This document shows positions 17,498 to 25,141 of a stretch of 41,172 nucleotides of DNA, one piece after another. The number at the start of each line of letters is the position of its first letter. Position 1 is the first letter of the stretch. Below the pieces are notes generated by a model, which was given only the letters and a program-made list of their open reading frames with translations, was not told the DNA's origin and ran no database searches. The stretch is from Erysipelotrichaceae bacterium RD49 (GTDB taxonomy: Bacteria > Bacillota_I > Bacilli_A > Erysipelotrichales > Erysipelotrichaceae). The translations under genes were made by a program, and so were the position numbers. The DNA lies in contig JADGIS010000004.1 of the NCBI GenBank assembly GCA_015233825.1, forward strand, positions 1-41,172. The letters are read 5' to 3'.

Positions 17498-18233
17498 AAT
17501 CTTTTCCCGGTCCGCTTGTGATGACCGTGCAGTTGTCTAATCCGCCTGCCTGGTCTGCCAGCTCAATCAAAAGGCCGGTCTTTTGTTTGAGCGACAAGCC
17601 GGATTCCAATACGCGGGCAATTTTATTTTCCGCAACATACCCATGCAGTCCATCCGAGCAGATCAGCAGGGCTTTGTAGTTGGACTTGATTTTATTCACA
17701 TCCAGTCGAAATGCCCGCCAGACCCCAATCGCATTGGTCAGGGCACTGCGCTTTTCATGGCTGCGGGCTTCTTTGGCCGTGATTTTATTTTCGTTGACCA
17801 GGCTTTGCACATACGAGTGATCTTCGCTCATCTGGATCAAGCCGTCACTGTAAAGCGCATAGACGCGCGAATCGCCGGCATTGAAAATATAGGTGCCATG
17901 ATCACAGATCAGACAGCCGGCAACGGTAGTCCCCATGCCCCGGTTTTTGCGGGTCCACATCGATTTGGCATAAATCGAGTCATTGGCTTTGTTCATTGTT
18001 TTGCGCAGCCATTCATCGACCTGGTAATCCTTGGTAAAGATGGGGGCACGTTCAAAAAGCTCAGCAGCAATCTGGCAGACCATGGCGCTGGCCACTTCGC
18101 CGCTGGCCGCACCCCCGATGCCATCGCACACCAAAAGCAGCTGGTCCCCATGATCATTTTCCTGGATCAGAAAACTGTCTTCATTCAGTTCCCTGGTTTT
18201 TCCAACATCACTCGCTCCAAAGACTTCAATCAT
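17487..18233 (-). CDS. prpC: PP2C-family serine/threonine phosphatase
   Basis: A 248-residue metal-dependent (PPM) phosphatase that removes phosphate from PrkC and its targets. Metal-binding motifs: TRELNEDSFLI, LVCDGIGGAASGEVAS, FNAGDSRVYAL, LICSDGLHGYV and LDNCTVI. The ATG at 18233 is selected behind AGAAGGAAA and matches the family start. Longer in-frame starts add unrelated residues. It is first in the prpC-prkC-rsgA operon. About 250 bases separate it from rlmN; they hold a weak hairpin with CTCTTTTT / AAAAAGAG arms near 18440-18474, and no clear promoter. Confidence 0.95.
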   Translation of the reverse strand: MIEVFGASDVGKTRELNEDSFLIQENDHGDQLLLVCDGIGGAASGEVASAMVCQIAAELFERAPIFTKDYQVDEWLRKTMNKANDSIYAKSMWTRKNRGMGTTVAGCLICDHGTYIFNAGDSRVYALYSDGLIQMSEDHSYVQSLVNENKITAKEARSHEKRSALTNAIGVWRAFRLDVNKIKSNYKALLICSDGLHGYVAENKIARVLESGLSLKQKTGLLIELADQAGGLDNCTVITSGPGKDYAG

Positions 18234-18483
18234 AATGCTTCCTTTCTTCTTTCTTAGCGGCATTCTGTGGTCTGGGTGGACCAATCCGGCCGGGTTGGTC
18301 CATCCAGCTTTCAAAACACGCTGTATCGATGACAAACCATCCTTAGATTTCGTAAAGAAAACCAGGCGGTTTGATTGAGGTATTGCTCTTACTTTGCCTG
18401 ATGATTCATGAAATTGCTACCACATCAAAAATCGAAGCCGCTCTTTTTGGGAATTCAATTGAAAAAGAGGGGTTCAAAGCGTT

Positions 18484-19665
18484 TTACTCTTCTTCAACAT
18501 CCAGCTCATCCTGGCCAAACGCATCATCGTAAACGTTGGCTGTCCCGTCCAGTTCGGCTTTTTGAAAGCTTGGATGGCTGGCTTTGTCTTGGGCTTGCTG
18601 CATGGCTTTGGCCAGCTTGCTTTCTTTTTCCTTGCGCAGCTCTTTAATGCGCAGCTGCCCACAGGCTGCATCGATATCTGAACCATGTTCCTTGCGGATC
18701 GTTACACCGATATTCTGCTTTTTGAGTACATCGTAAAACTTCATCGCTTCCGCGCGGGTAACCGGCTTGTAGCCGTTTTCATCTACGCTGTTATAGGGAA
18801 TCAAATTGACATAGCAGGTATAGGGCCGCAGCAGGCTGGCCAGCTGGCGGGCATGTTCGATGGAGTCATTGACCCCTTTGAGCAGGATGTATTCAAACGT
18901 CAGCTTGCGGTTGTTTTCTTTGCAATAGTAAGCGACCGCATCCATCAGCTGGTCGAGCGGATAGGCTTTATCGATCGGCATGATCTGGCGGCGCAGCTCA
19001 TCGTTGGGGGCATGGAGCGAAATGGCCAGATTGTATTGGTAATGGCCATCGGCAAACTGCTTGATGCGCGGCACAATGCCGGAGGTGGAAATCGTAATGT
19101 GGCGCGAACCAATCGCTAAGCCGCGGTCATGGTTGGCAGTTGCTAAAAAGTTCATGACATTGTCATAGTTATCGAATGGCTCACCGGTTCCCATCACGAC
19201 GATATGGCTTAAGCGTTCATTTTTCTTATCCAGTTCAGCCTGGACATGCATGATCTGGCCCATCATTTCCCCGCTCGATAAATCGCGCTGCTTTTTGGTC
19301 AGGCCCGAAGCGCAGAACGTGCAGCCCATATTGCAGCCGACCTGGCTGGACACGCAGATTGAATTGCCGTAATCAAAAAGCATCAAAACACTTTCCAGCA
19401 AAGCCCCATCTTCGGTCTTGAACAGAAACTTGGTCGTGCCATCGCTGGCGACCTGCTTGCGTACCAATTGAAGCGGATTAAAGGTAAAGTCTTTTTTCAG
19501 CTCTTCGCGGGTCTGCTTGGAGAGGTTGGTCATCTGATCAAAGTCATAGACGCGCTCTTTATATAACCAGGCAAAAATCTGCTGGGTACGGAATTTCTTC
19601 CATCCTTTGGATTCACACCAGTCTTCCATCTGTTTATAGCTCATATCGTAAATACTTTTCATCAT
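18484..19665 (-). CDS. rlmN: Dual-specificity 23S rRNA/tRNA adenine-C2 methyltransferase
   Basis: A 393-residue radical-SAM enzyme that methylates A2503 of 23S rRNA and A37 of some tRNAs. The N-terminal helical domain begins SIYDMSYKQMEDWCESKGW. The radical-SAM cluster motif is SQVGCNMGCTFCASGL (CxxxCxxC). Later motifs include VVMGTGEPFDNYDNVM, LAISLHAPND and the C-terminal catalytic cysteine in HGSDIDAACGQLR. After that comes an extra 50-residue charged and acidic tail (ends DELDVEEE), beyond the usual family length of about 345-360. The ATG at 19665 (or the next ATG) lacks a good ribosome site; the sequence just before it comes from the end of the IscB element. Confidence 0.95.
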   Translation of the reverse strand: MMKSIYDMSYKQMEDWCESKGWKKFRTQQIFAWLYKERVYDFDQMTNLSKQTREELKKDFTFNPLQLVRKQVASDGTTKFLFKTEDGALLESVLMLFDYGNSICVSSQVGCNMGCTFCASGLTKKQRDLSSGEMMGQIMHVQAELDKKNERLSHIVVMGTGEPFDNYDNVMNFLATANHDRGLAIGSRHITISTSGIVPRIKQFADGHYQYNLAISLHAPNDELRRQIMPIDKAYPLDQLMDAVAYYCKENNRKLTFEYILLKGVNDSIEHARQLASLLRPYTCYVNLIPYNSVDENGYKPVTRAEAMKFYDVLKKQNIGVTIRKEHGSDIDAACGQLRIKELRKEKESKLAKAMQQAQDKASHPSFQKAELDGTANVYDDAFGQDELDVEEE

Positions 19666-19679
19666 GTTAGGCAAGGATA

Positions 19680-19712
19680 CCCCATCCAGAACTGCTAAGC
19701 AGTTTGGGTGGC
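19680..19712. repeat. Right-end hairpin of the IscB element
   Basis: An imperfect palindrome (CCATCCAGAACTGC / GCAGTTTGGGTGG, loop TAA), about 100 bases past the iscB stop. Its core matches the hairpin at 21400-21432 in the same orientation, as expected of the subterminal imperfect palindromes of IS200/IS605 elements that Y1 transposases recognise. Confidence 0.5.
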
Positions 19713-19810
19713 CAGGAATTGCCGAACCTCCGTTTCTTTTAAGTATCCATTCGCTCTTTCGACCAGAACTAATTTCCTCATAGATGCAGCACTATGGATT
19801 TTTTTCCTGA

Positions 19811-20986
19811 TCAAGTTTTCAAAACAAAATATCCGCTTTTTCTGCGTCCAGTCATAAAGCATTCCTGTCTTTCGAATTTAACTTGATCAAAAAGGCAGGA
19901 GCCGCCAACCATATGGTCAGTTTGATTTCTCTTACGCTTATGCCCTTTGATGAAGTTGAATTGATGAATCTGGCGGTTATGCCTTCTGATCTTTTTGAGA
20001 TACAGGCATGTTTCTAATGGCTTTGCATTGAGATTGCCTGCAATGCAATAGGCGTCATTGTAATGCTCTTTAGCCAGGTTTAGTTCAATTCGCTTGTTCT
20101 TGGTCAGGTAGCCATAAGTATTGACTACTTCAATATTGGGGTTGGCTTGTTTTAATCGTTCCAGCAGCGTCCAGCGCATAATGCCCATGAAGGCTGCATC
20201 TCGATACGGCTGAGCGCGCTTAGGCAGCTTGAAGTCTTCTGGACCTTTGATCTTTCCTGACTTGATCTTTTTGTGGTATTCGTTATGACACGTTTCGCAA
20301 AGTGTAATCAGGTTGGAAGGCGAGTCGCCGCCAGTCTTCCGGCTTTCAATGTGATGCACATTTAAGACTGGATCTTTCTTTTTGCCATGGCAGTGCTGGC
20401 ATTCGTGGTTGTCTCGAAATAAAACATACTCACGAACATTCCAGAATCCTTTTTGACCGCCATTTTGGTATTCAGTTCCAGAAATATCTGGATTCTTCAG
20501 TTTCTGCGTATCAAAAGAGGCTGTTTCCACAACGATCCTGGTTACAGGAAGAATCTTTTGGACTTCTTCAATGCAACGAAGATGAGTGCCAATCTTATGT
20601 TCAACCGAGGGAGCAAGCCAGCCTTTATGTTTGGTGCGAACACGGTTGCTAAATCTTGGTGCCCGATATCTTGTCTTGCGGTTTCTTCTCGCCCGCCGCG
20701 CTTCTCTTCTAGTCGAGATCAGCTCAGTGATATCTGTTCTGTTCTGGACATCCCAGGCAAGAAGTTCTTTTTCTTTGGTTGAAGCACTCAAACCAATCTG
20801 TTTAGAACCAGCATCCACTCCAAGAGTGACGGGTTGTGTATATCTGGTTGAATCGTATAAAAGCTTGATGGTAAATGGATTTTTCTTTACCACTTTAGCT
20901 TTTCTTTCTTTTAGAAGATGACGCACTTTGCCATGCCTTTCAGTCGGCATTAAAGGTCTGCCGTCTACATCTAATACATAAACCAT
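19811..20986 (-). CDS. iscB: IscB, RNA-guided RuvC/HNH endonuclease of an IS605-like element
   Basis: A 391-residue nuclease, the compact ancestor type of Cas9. Domains in order: PLMP domain (DVDGRPLMPTERHGKVRHLL, residues 6-25), RuvC-I with LGVDAGSKQIG (Asp58), arginine-rich bridge helix (RREARRARRNRKTRYR, residues 93-108), RuvC-II with IVVETASFD (Glu154), an inserted HNH domain with zinc cysteines 196/199 and 230/233 and catalytic VHHIESRK (His211-212), RuvC-III with KEHYNDAYCIAG (His308, Asp311), and a C-terminal part starting KIRRHNRQIHQ. All nuclease residues are present. The ATG at 20986 is chosen for the GAGGA site and the PLMP start; a longer frame runs upstream into the RNA region. 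It would act with an omegaRNA encoded just upstream. Confidence 0.92.
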   Translation of the reverse strand: MVYVLDVDGRPLMPTERHGKVRHLLKERKAKVVKKNPFTIKLLYDSTRYTQPVTLGVDAGSKQIGLSASTKEKELLAWDVQNRTDITELISTRREARRARRNRKTRYRAPRFSNRVRTKHKGWLAPSVEHKIGTHLRCIEEVQKILPVTRIVVETASFDTQKLKNPDISGTEYQNGGQKGFWNVREYVLFRDNHECQHCHGKKKDPVLNVHHIESRKTGGDSPSNLITLCETCHNEYHKKIKSGKIKGPEDFKLPKRAQPYRDAAFMGIMRWTLLERLKQANPNIEVVNTYGYLTKNKRIELNLAKEHYNDAYCIAGNLNAKPLETCLYLKKIRRHNRQIHQFNFIKGHKRKRNQTDHMVGGSCLFDQVKFERQECFMTGRRKSGYFVLKT

Positions 20987-21244
20987 ATTCTTGTCCTCGA
21001 AAGAGGAATGCATCTTGGAAGCTGAAAAAGCCTTCCAGAGAAGTGTGTGAAGCATCAGCCTTCGCCAATGTTATAAGAGGTTTGTTGACCTGCCCACTGC
21101 ACCTGACCTCAGTGCTGTTTCATACAGATCCGCAGAGTCCGGAATTAGGCTGAATGTTCCAGAGTGCCTATTTCAACTTGTTTAAGGTTGATTCTCAAAT
21201 CACGGAGTCAGTTAAGACTCAGGCTAGTGTTACGTTTCATTGAC
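20987..21244 (-). ncRNA. Probable omegaRNA (HEARO RNA) of the IscB element
   Basis: About 250 untranslated bases directly upstream of iscB on the same strand, the standard place for the omegaRNA that guides IscB. It contains several possible stems, among them GAGTC-TTAACT-GACTC near 21209-21224, and paired tracts further on around AGGTC/GACCT near 21080-21110. The 5' boundary is proposed at ATGAAACG near 21241, because HEARO elements start next to ATGA-like motifs. The guide would then be the roughly 16 bases just upstream (minus strand, above 21244). Identity rests on position and general shape; no covariance model was run. Confidence 0.65.
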
Positions 21245-21342
21245 TTTTATATAAATGAGACCTTTCAACATTAGAGACTCGCGCTTTATGTAAAGATCTG
21301 ATGACAATTAGGCTTTCCGAGAATAATTATAAAAGTCATTGA
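21237..21342. repeat. 15-bp inverted repeat pair around a 76-bp core
   Basis: The arms are 21237-21251 (TCATTGACTTTTATA) and 21328-21342 (TATAAAAGTCATTGA), 14 of 15 complementary. The 76-base core has no gene. It could be a miniature element, an internal part of the omegaRNA leader, or the trace of an earlier insertion at the same site. Confidence 0.45.
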
Positions 21343-21399
21343 GACAGATCACTAGTCAATCAGGCTTGAAACAGATGCAGGAAAGCTTCTTATTTCAAG

Positions 21400-21432
21400 C
21401 CCCATCCAAATTGCAAGGCAGTTTGGATGGGG
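21400..21432. repeat. Left-end hairpin of the IscB element
   Basis: A 15-bp stem with one mismatch (CCCCATCCAAATTGC / GCAGTTTGGATGGGG, loop AAG). It is the same-orientation relative of the hairpin at 19680-19712. Just inside it is another inverted repeat (GGCTTGAAA at 21363 and TTTCAAGCC at 21393). The adjoining stretch to 21711 shows no gene. Confidence 0.5.
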
Positions 21433-21711
21433 TCATTGACTACACAACCTCCTGTTGCTTTCTTTGTTCTGAATGGATTGTTGATCTTTTCCTTCAGTGT
21501 AGTCACAAATGGCCTTTTTTCCAATTCAGCCACCAATCGGATCTTGAACCCGGCCCTTTCGCTGCTCGAAATTTTGTCCTTTCCTTTAAGACGTACGTCT
21601 TCGTTTCAATTTTGCAAAGCTTGAGCGGTGCCGCTGCTTTCGCCAAAGAAAAGGCACAGACGCATGATCTGTACCTTGGTTCTGGCAATGGAAAGAAAAG
21701 GGCTGTCGTAT

Positions 21712-22992
21712 TCAGGCTTGCAGGGTTTCGGAATTTGTGGTGGCAGCTTTTTCCTTACGGACGAGCTTGCACAAATAGAAGCCGCCATTTTGTGCGGATG
21801 GTTCAATGGTTTCTTCCTGGACGCGCTCAAAATCAAGATGCGTTTGTAAGAACGCATCGACCTGCTTTTCGTTTTCTTTTTTATCGAGGGTGCAGGTCGA
21901 ATAAATCAAGATACCGCCTGGCCTGGTCTGCTTGCCAGCCGCATTGAGCAGTTCCTTTTGGATGGGCAGCAGGCTGTCGATATTGGCTGGATCGAGCTTG
22001 AGCTTGAGATCCGGCTTGCGCGATAAAATGCCAAGCCCGCTGCAGGGGACATCGCAAAGCACCACATCATAGAGCTTTGGCGGCTCATCGACCTTGGTTG
22101 AATCTGCCTGCCTGGCAATCACGTGCTCCAGGCCCAGCCGCTTGGCATCATTTTCAATGAGCTGCACGCGGTGTTCATGCAGATCCTGGGCGGTGATCTC
22201 TGCCCCATCGCCGCTCATTTCGGCCATTGCCATGGTCTTGGTTCCCGGCGCGGCGCAAAGATCCAAGACGCTCTGTCCTGGCTTGACATCCGCCCACCTT
22301 GCGATTTCATAGCTGCCAGGATCCTGGGCGGAGACTTTGCCTTCCCGGTACAGCCAGTCTGAACCAAACTGGCTTCCCGTATACTCAAACAGCCCAGTCT
22401 TTTCGCTGTCTGCTCTGGCTTTCAAGCGCGGGCATTTCATTGCCTCTTCAATCGAGTAACGCAGCGGATTGACCCGCACCACGACCGGCAAGGTCATATT
22501 GGCTGCTTTGGCAAATTGGAAAGCCTGCTTAGGGCCGTATTGCTTGACCCAAAGCCGGATCAGCCACGCTGGCAGCGAAGTCGATAAAGCCAGGGATTCA
22601 ATCGGATCGCCTGGGTATTCAACCGGATGGTCCTTGACTTTGCGCAGCACCGCATTGACCAGACCTCTTTGGCCTTTAAGAGACCGGGCTGCGATGCGGT
22701 TGGCTTCATCAATGACAGCATAGGCCGGCACTTTCTTTAAAAACAACAGCTGGTAGCAGGACATTGTCAGCAAAATCCCGGTTTTGGCTTCGACTTTATC
22801 ATCAGTGAAACGCCTCCAGGCATGCTGGCACAGTGCATAATTCTGCAAGGTGCCATAAAAGATATTGGTGGCTAAATTCCGGTCCTTTTCATCGACTTCC
22901 TGCAGATGCTTTTTCAAATATAAATTGGAGTACTGGCCATGCCGAATGACTTCGACCAGCGCTTGATAGACCCATTGGCGCACACTGCTCAT
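21712..22992 (-). CDS. rsmB: 16S rRNA m5C967 methyltransferase
   Basis: A 426-residue SAM-dependent methyltransferase. The N-terminal NusB-like RNA-binding domain covers residues about 1-135 (VYQALVEVIRHGQYSNLYL; KGQRGLVNAVLRKV). The C-terminal Rossmann domain has VLDLCAAPGTKTMAMAEM for SAM, the first catalytic cysteine motif DVPCSGLG, and the second, STCTLDKKENE. The length is typical. It starts one base after the priA stop with GAGGA within the end of priA, so translation is coupled. In many Firmicutes fmt lies between priA and rsmB; here it is missing. Confidence 0.96.
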   Translation of the reverse strand: MSSVRQWVYQALVEVIRHGQYSNLYLKKHLQEVDEKDRNLATNIFYGTLQNYALCQHAWRRFTDDKVEAKTGILLTMSCYQLLFLKKVPAYAVIDEANRIAARSLKGQRGLVNAVLRKVKDHPVEYPGDPIESLALSTSLPAWLIRLWVKQYGPKQAFQFAKAANMTLPVVVRVNPLRYSIEEAMKCPRLKARADSEKTGLFEYTGSQFGSDWLYREGKVSAQDPGSYEIARWADVKPGQSVLDLCAAPGTKTMAMAEMSGDGAEITAQDLHEHRVQLIENDAKRLGLEHVIARQADSTKVDEPPKLYDVVLCDVPCSGLGILSRKPDLKLKLDPANIDSLLPIQKELLNAAGKQTRPGGILIYSTCTLDKKENEKQVDAFLQTHLDFERVQEETIEPSAQNGGFYLCKLVRKEKAATTNSETLQA

Positions 22993-22993
22993 A

Positions 22994-25141
22994 TTATTCC
23001 TCCAGATTCATCGGATGGACGTTGAAGTCCACTTTGCATTTTGATGCATTCTTTTCAAACCATAAGGCCAAGTCCCATAAAGATTGGATCAAATGCCCAT
23101 CCTCTTTGGATTTGACGATCAGCCGAAAGCGGGACTGCTTGGTCCGCTGGGAGATTTCGGCCGGACCTAAAACCTCCAGATCCTTTCCTTCTAATATCAA
23201 TTTGAGCTCCAAGGCTTTTTTATAGGCCGTATTGGGATCTTCATGGCGGATGACAACCGTAGCCAAATACACATAGGGTGGATAGTTTCCGGCATGGCGA
23301 AACTTCATCTCTTTGGTGAAGAACGCTTTATAGGCATGACGGACAATGCACTGCAAAACAAAGTGGTCGGGATTGAAGGTTTGGATGATCACCTCGCCTG
23401 GCTTATCGCCCCGCCCCGAGCGGCCAGCCGCCTGTTCGGCCAGCTGATATGCTCGTTCAGAAGCTAAGTAGTCGGGCCTGGCCAGAATGGAGTCAATCGA
23501 CAAGATCCCGCACAAGGTAATGTCATGAAAATCCAGTCCTTTGGCAATCATCTGGGTCCCCATCAAAATATCGCCATGGGCTGCAAATTCGGAAAGCAGC
23601 TTTCCATGCGCACCTTTGGTTTTGGTGGTGTCATGATCCATCCGGATAATGCTGGCCTTGCCAAAAAGAGAGCGGCTTTCTTCTTCCAGGCGTTCGGTTC
23701 CCTGGCCGGTATGGGTAAGCATGGTGCTGCCGCAGTTTGGGCACTGGTGGATCATCGGATAGCGGCGTCCGCACACATGGCAGACCAGGGCATCTTCGCC
23801 TTTATGATATGAAAGCGGGACATTGCAGTCTTCGCAGCGCAGATACTCGTGGCAGCTCTGGCAGCGCACAGTTGGCAGGTATCCGCGGCGGTTGAGCAGG
23901 ATCATCGATTTCTGCTCCAGGGCTAACCGCTTTAAAACCGCCTGGATCAAGTCGGCAGAGTAGTTGCAATAGGTTTGAGTCCGTTTCAAATCGACTAACC
24001 GGATGCGGGCATCCTGACCTGCGGCCCGTTTGGGAATTTCCGCCAGGCCATAAACACCTTTGATCGCTCTGGCATAGGAATCCAGGCTGGGCGTTGCGGA
24101 AGCAAGAACCAGCTTGCACCCATGTGCCTGGGCCCGGAGCTCGGCCGCATCTCTGGCATGATAGCGGGGAGCATGATCCTGTTTGTAGCTGGTGTCATGC
24201 TCTTCATCCATAATGATCAGCCCCAGGTTTTGAAGCGGCAAAAAGACGGATTTGCGCGTGCCAATCACAATGCAGGGGCCGGCCTGCGTAAGATTCTGCC
24301 AGACGGAGACCATCTCGGAATCCGACAAGCGGGAATGGCAGGCATAAACATCGACTTCAAAGCGTGAGGCGATCCGCTCTTCCATCATCGGGGTTAAGGA
24401 GATTTCCGGTACCAGAATCAAAACCTGCTTGTTTTGTTTGAGCGCATCTTTAGCCAGATGGAAAAAGACCTCCGTTTTGCCGGATCCGGTCACCCCATGG
24501 AGCAAAATCGTCTGCTTGTCTGACTGGCGAATCGCCTGCAAGGCATTTTCCTGATAGGCATTGAGCTTAGGCCAAGGCTGCTGGGGGCGGTGGGGCAGGG
24601 TTCCATGGTTGATGATCCGCTTTTCTTTTTCCAAAAGCCCTTGCTTGACCAAAGCATTGATCCGATAGTCCGAAAACTGTTCTTTGGCCTCTTTGAGCAA
24701 GCATTCCTCGGGCAGATTGTCATAGGTTTCCTGCAGTGCTGCTGAAAGGCTTGGCATCTGCTTCAAGCAGCATTTTTTCACCCACAAGGCGTAGGAAAAA
24801 CCAGGCTTGGCCGTCCTGGCATCCAAAGCTTTTGGCAGCATACAGTGGATCATGGCCATCATCGGTGAAATCGTCTGATGGGCGAGCTGTCTGGCCAGTT
24901 CCATCTGCTCCCCATCCAAAACCGGCTTGTCATCGAGAATCTGCAGGATTTCTTTGATCTTCTCTTTCGGGGTCTCGGGCTGATCCGTCTGGGCCATCAC
25001 CAGGCCAGTCAGCTTTTGCCGGCCAAAAGGCACGAAAACCCGGCAGCCAGGCTGGACGGGTTTTGAAGAAAAGTAGGTAAAGGTTTTGGATAAGGCAATG
25101 GTGGGATGTTCAACCATTACCTCATAGTAAGACTCAGGCAC
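22994..25141 (-). CDS. priA: Primosomal replication restart helicase PriA
   Basis: A 715-residue 3'-5' DNA helicase that reloads the replisome at stalled forks. The N-terminal DNA-binding domain is seen as YYEVMVEHPTIALSKTFTYF and GCRVFVPFGRQKLTGLV. Walker A is LLHGVTGSGKTEVF, Walker B is DEEHDTSYKQ. The zinc-binding insertion has eight cysteines (CQSCHEYLRCEDC, then CHVCGRRYPMIHQCPNC). Helicase motifs V/VI are GTQMIAKGLDF and QAAGRSGRGDKPGEV. The start is unsure: a GTG at 25141 behind GGAGG keeps the conserved first strand and overlaps the previous stop by eight bases; an ATG at 25117 would remove part of it. Confidence 0.95.
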   Translation of the reverse strand: MPESYYEVMVEHPTIALSKTFTYFSSKPVQPGCRVFVPFGRQKLTGLVMAQTDQPETPKEKIKEILQILDDKPVLDGEQMELARQLAHQTISPMMAMIHCMLPKALDARTAKPGFSYALWVKKCCLKQMPSLSAALQETYDNLPEECLLKEAKEQFSDYRINALVKQGLLEKEKRIINHGTLPHRPQQPWPKLNAYQENALQAIRQSDKQTILLHGVTGSGKTEVFFHLAKDALKQNKQVLILVPEISLTPMMEERIASRFEVDVYACHSRLSDSEMVSVWQNLTQAGPCIVIGTRKSVFLPLQNLGLIIMDEEHDTSYKQDHAPRYHARDAAELRAQAHGCKLVLASATPSLDSYARAIKGVYGLAEIPKRAAGQDARIRLVDLKRTQTYCNYSADLIQAVLKRLALEQKSMILLNRRGYLPTVRCQSCHEYLRCEDCNVPLSYHKGEDALVCHVCGRRYPMIHQCPNCGSTMLTHTGQGTERLEEESRSLFGKASIIRMDHDTTKTKGAHGKLLSEFAAHGDILMGTQMIAKGLDFHDITLCGILSIDSILARPDYLASERAYQLAEQAAGRSGRGDKPGEVIIQTFNPDHFVLQCIVRHAYKAFFTKEMKFRHAGNYPPYVYLATVVIRHEDPNTAYKKALELKLILEGKDLEVLGPAEISQRTKQSRFRLIVKSKEDGHLIQSLWDLALWFEKNASKCKVDFNVHPMNLEE

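Larger units (their letters stand above)
19680..21432 (-). mobile_element. IS200/IS605-type element carrying iscB (non-autonomous)
   Basis: The segment between rlmN and rsmB holds iscB, an upstream untranslated region and hairpins at both ends with related sequence. In other Firmicutes rsmB and rlmN are adjacent, so this stretch looks inserted. No tnpA (Y1 transposase) is present, so it would need a transposase in trans. Exact ends are uncertain: the true left end may be nearer 21241, at an ATGA motif, where HEARO elements commonly start. Confidence 0.6.

Noticed and set aside
20987-21055. Longer IscB start adding 23 residues (MLHTLLWKAFSASK)
   Set aside because: The added part overlaps the proposed omegaRNA, and the ATG at 20986 has a better ribosome site and starts right before the PLMP domain as in the family.
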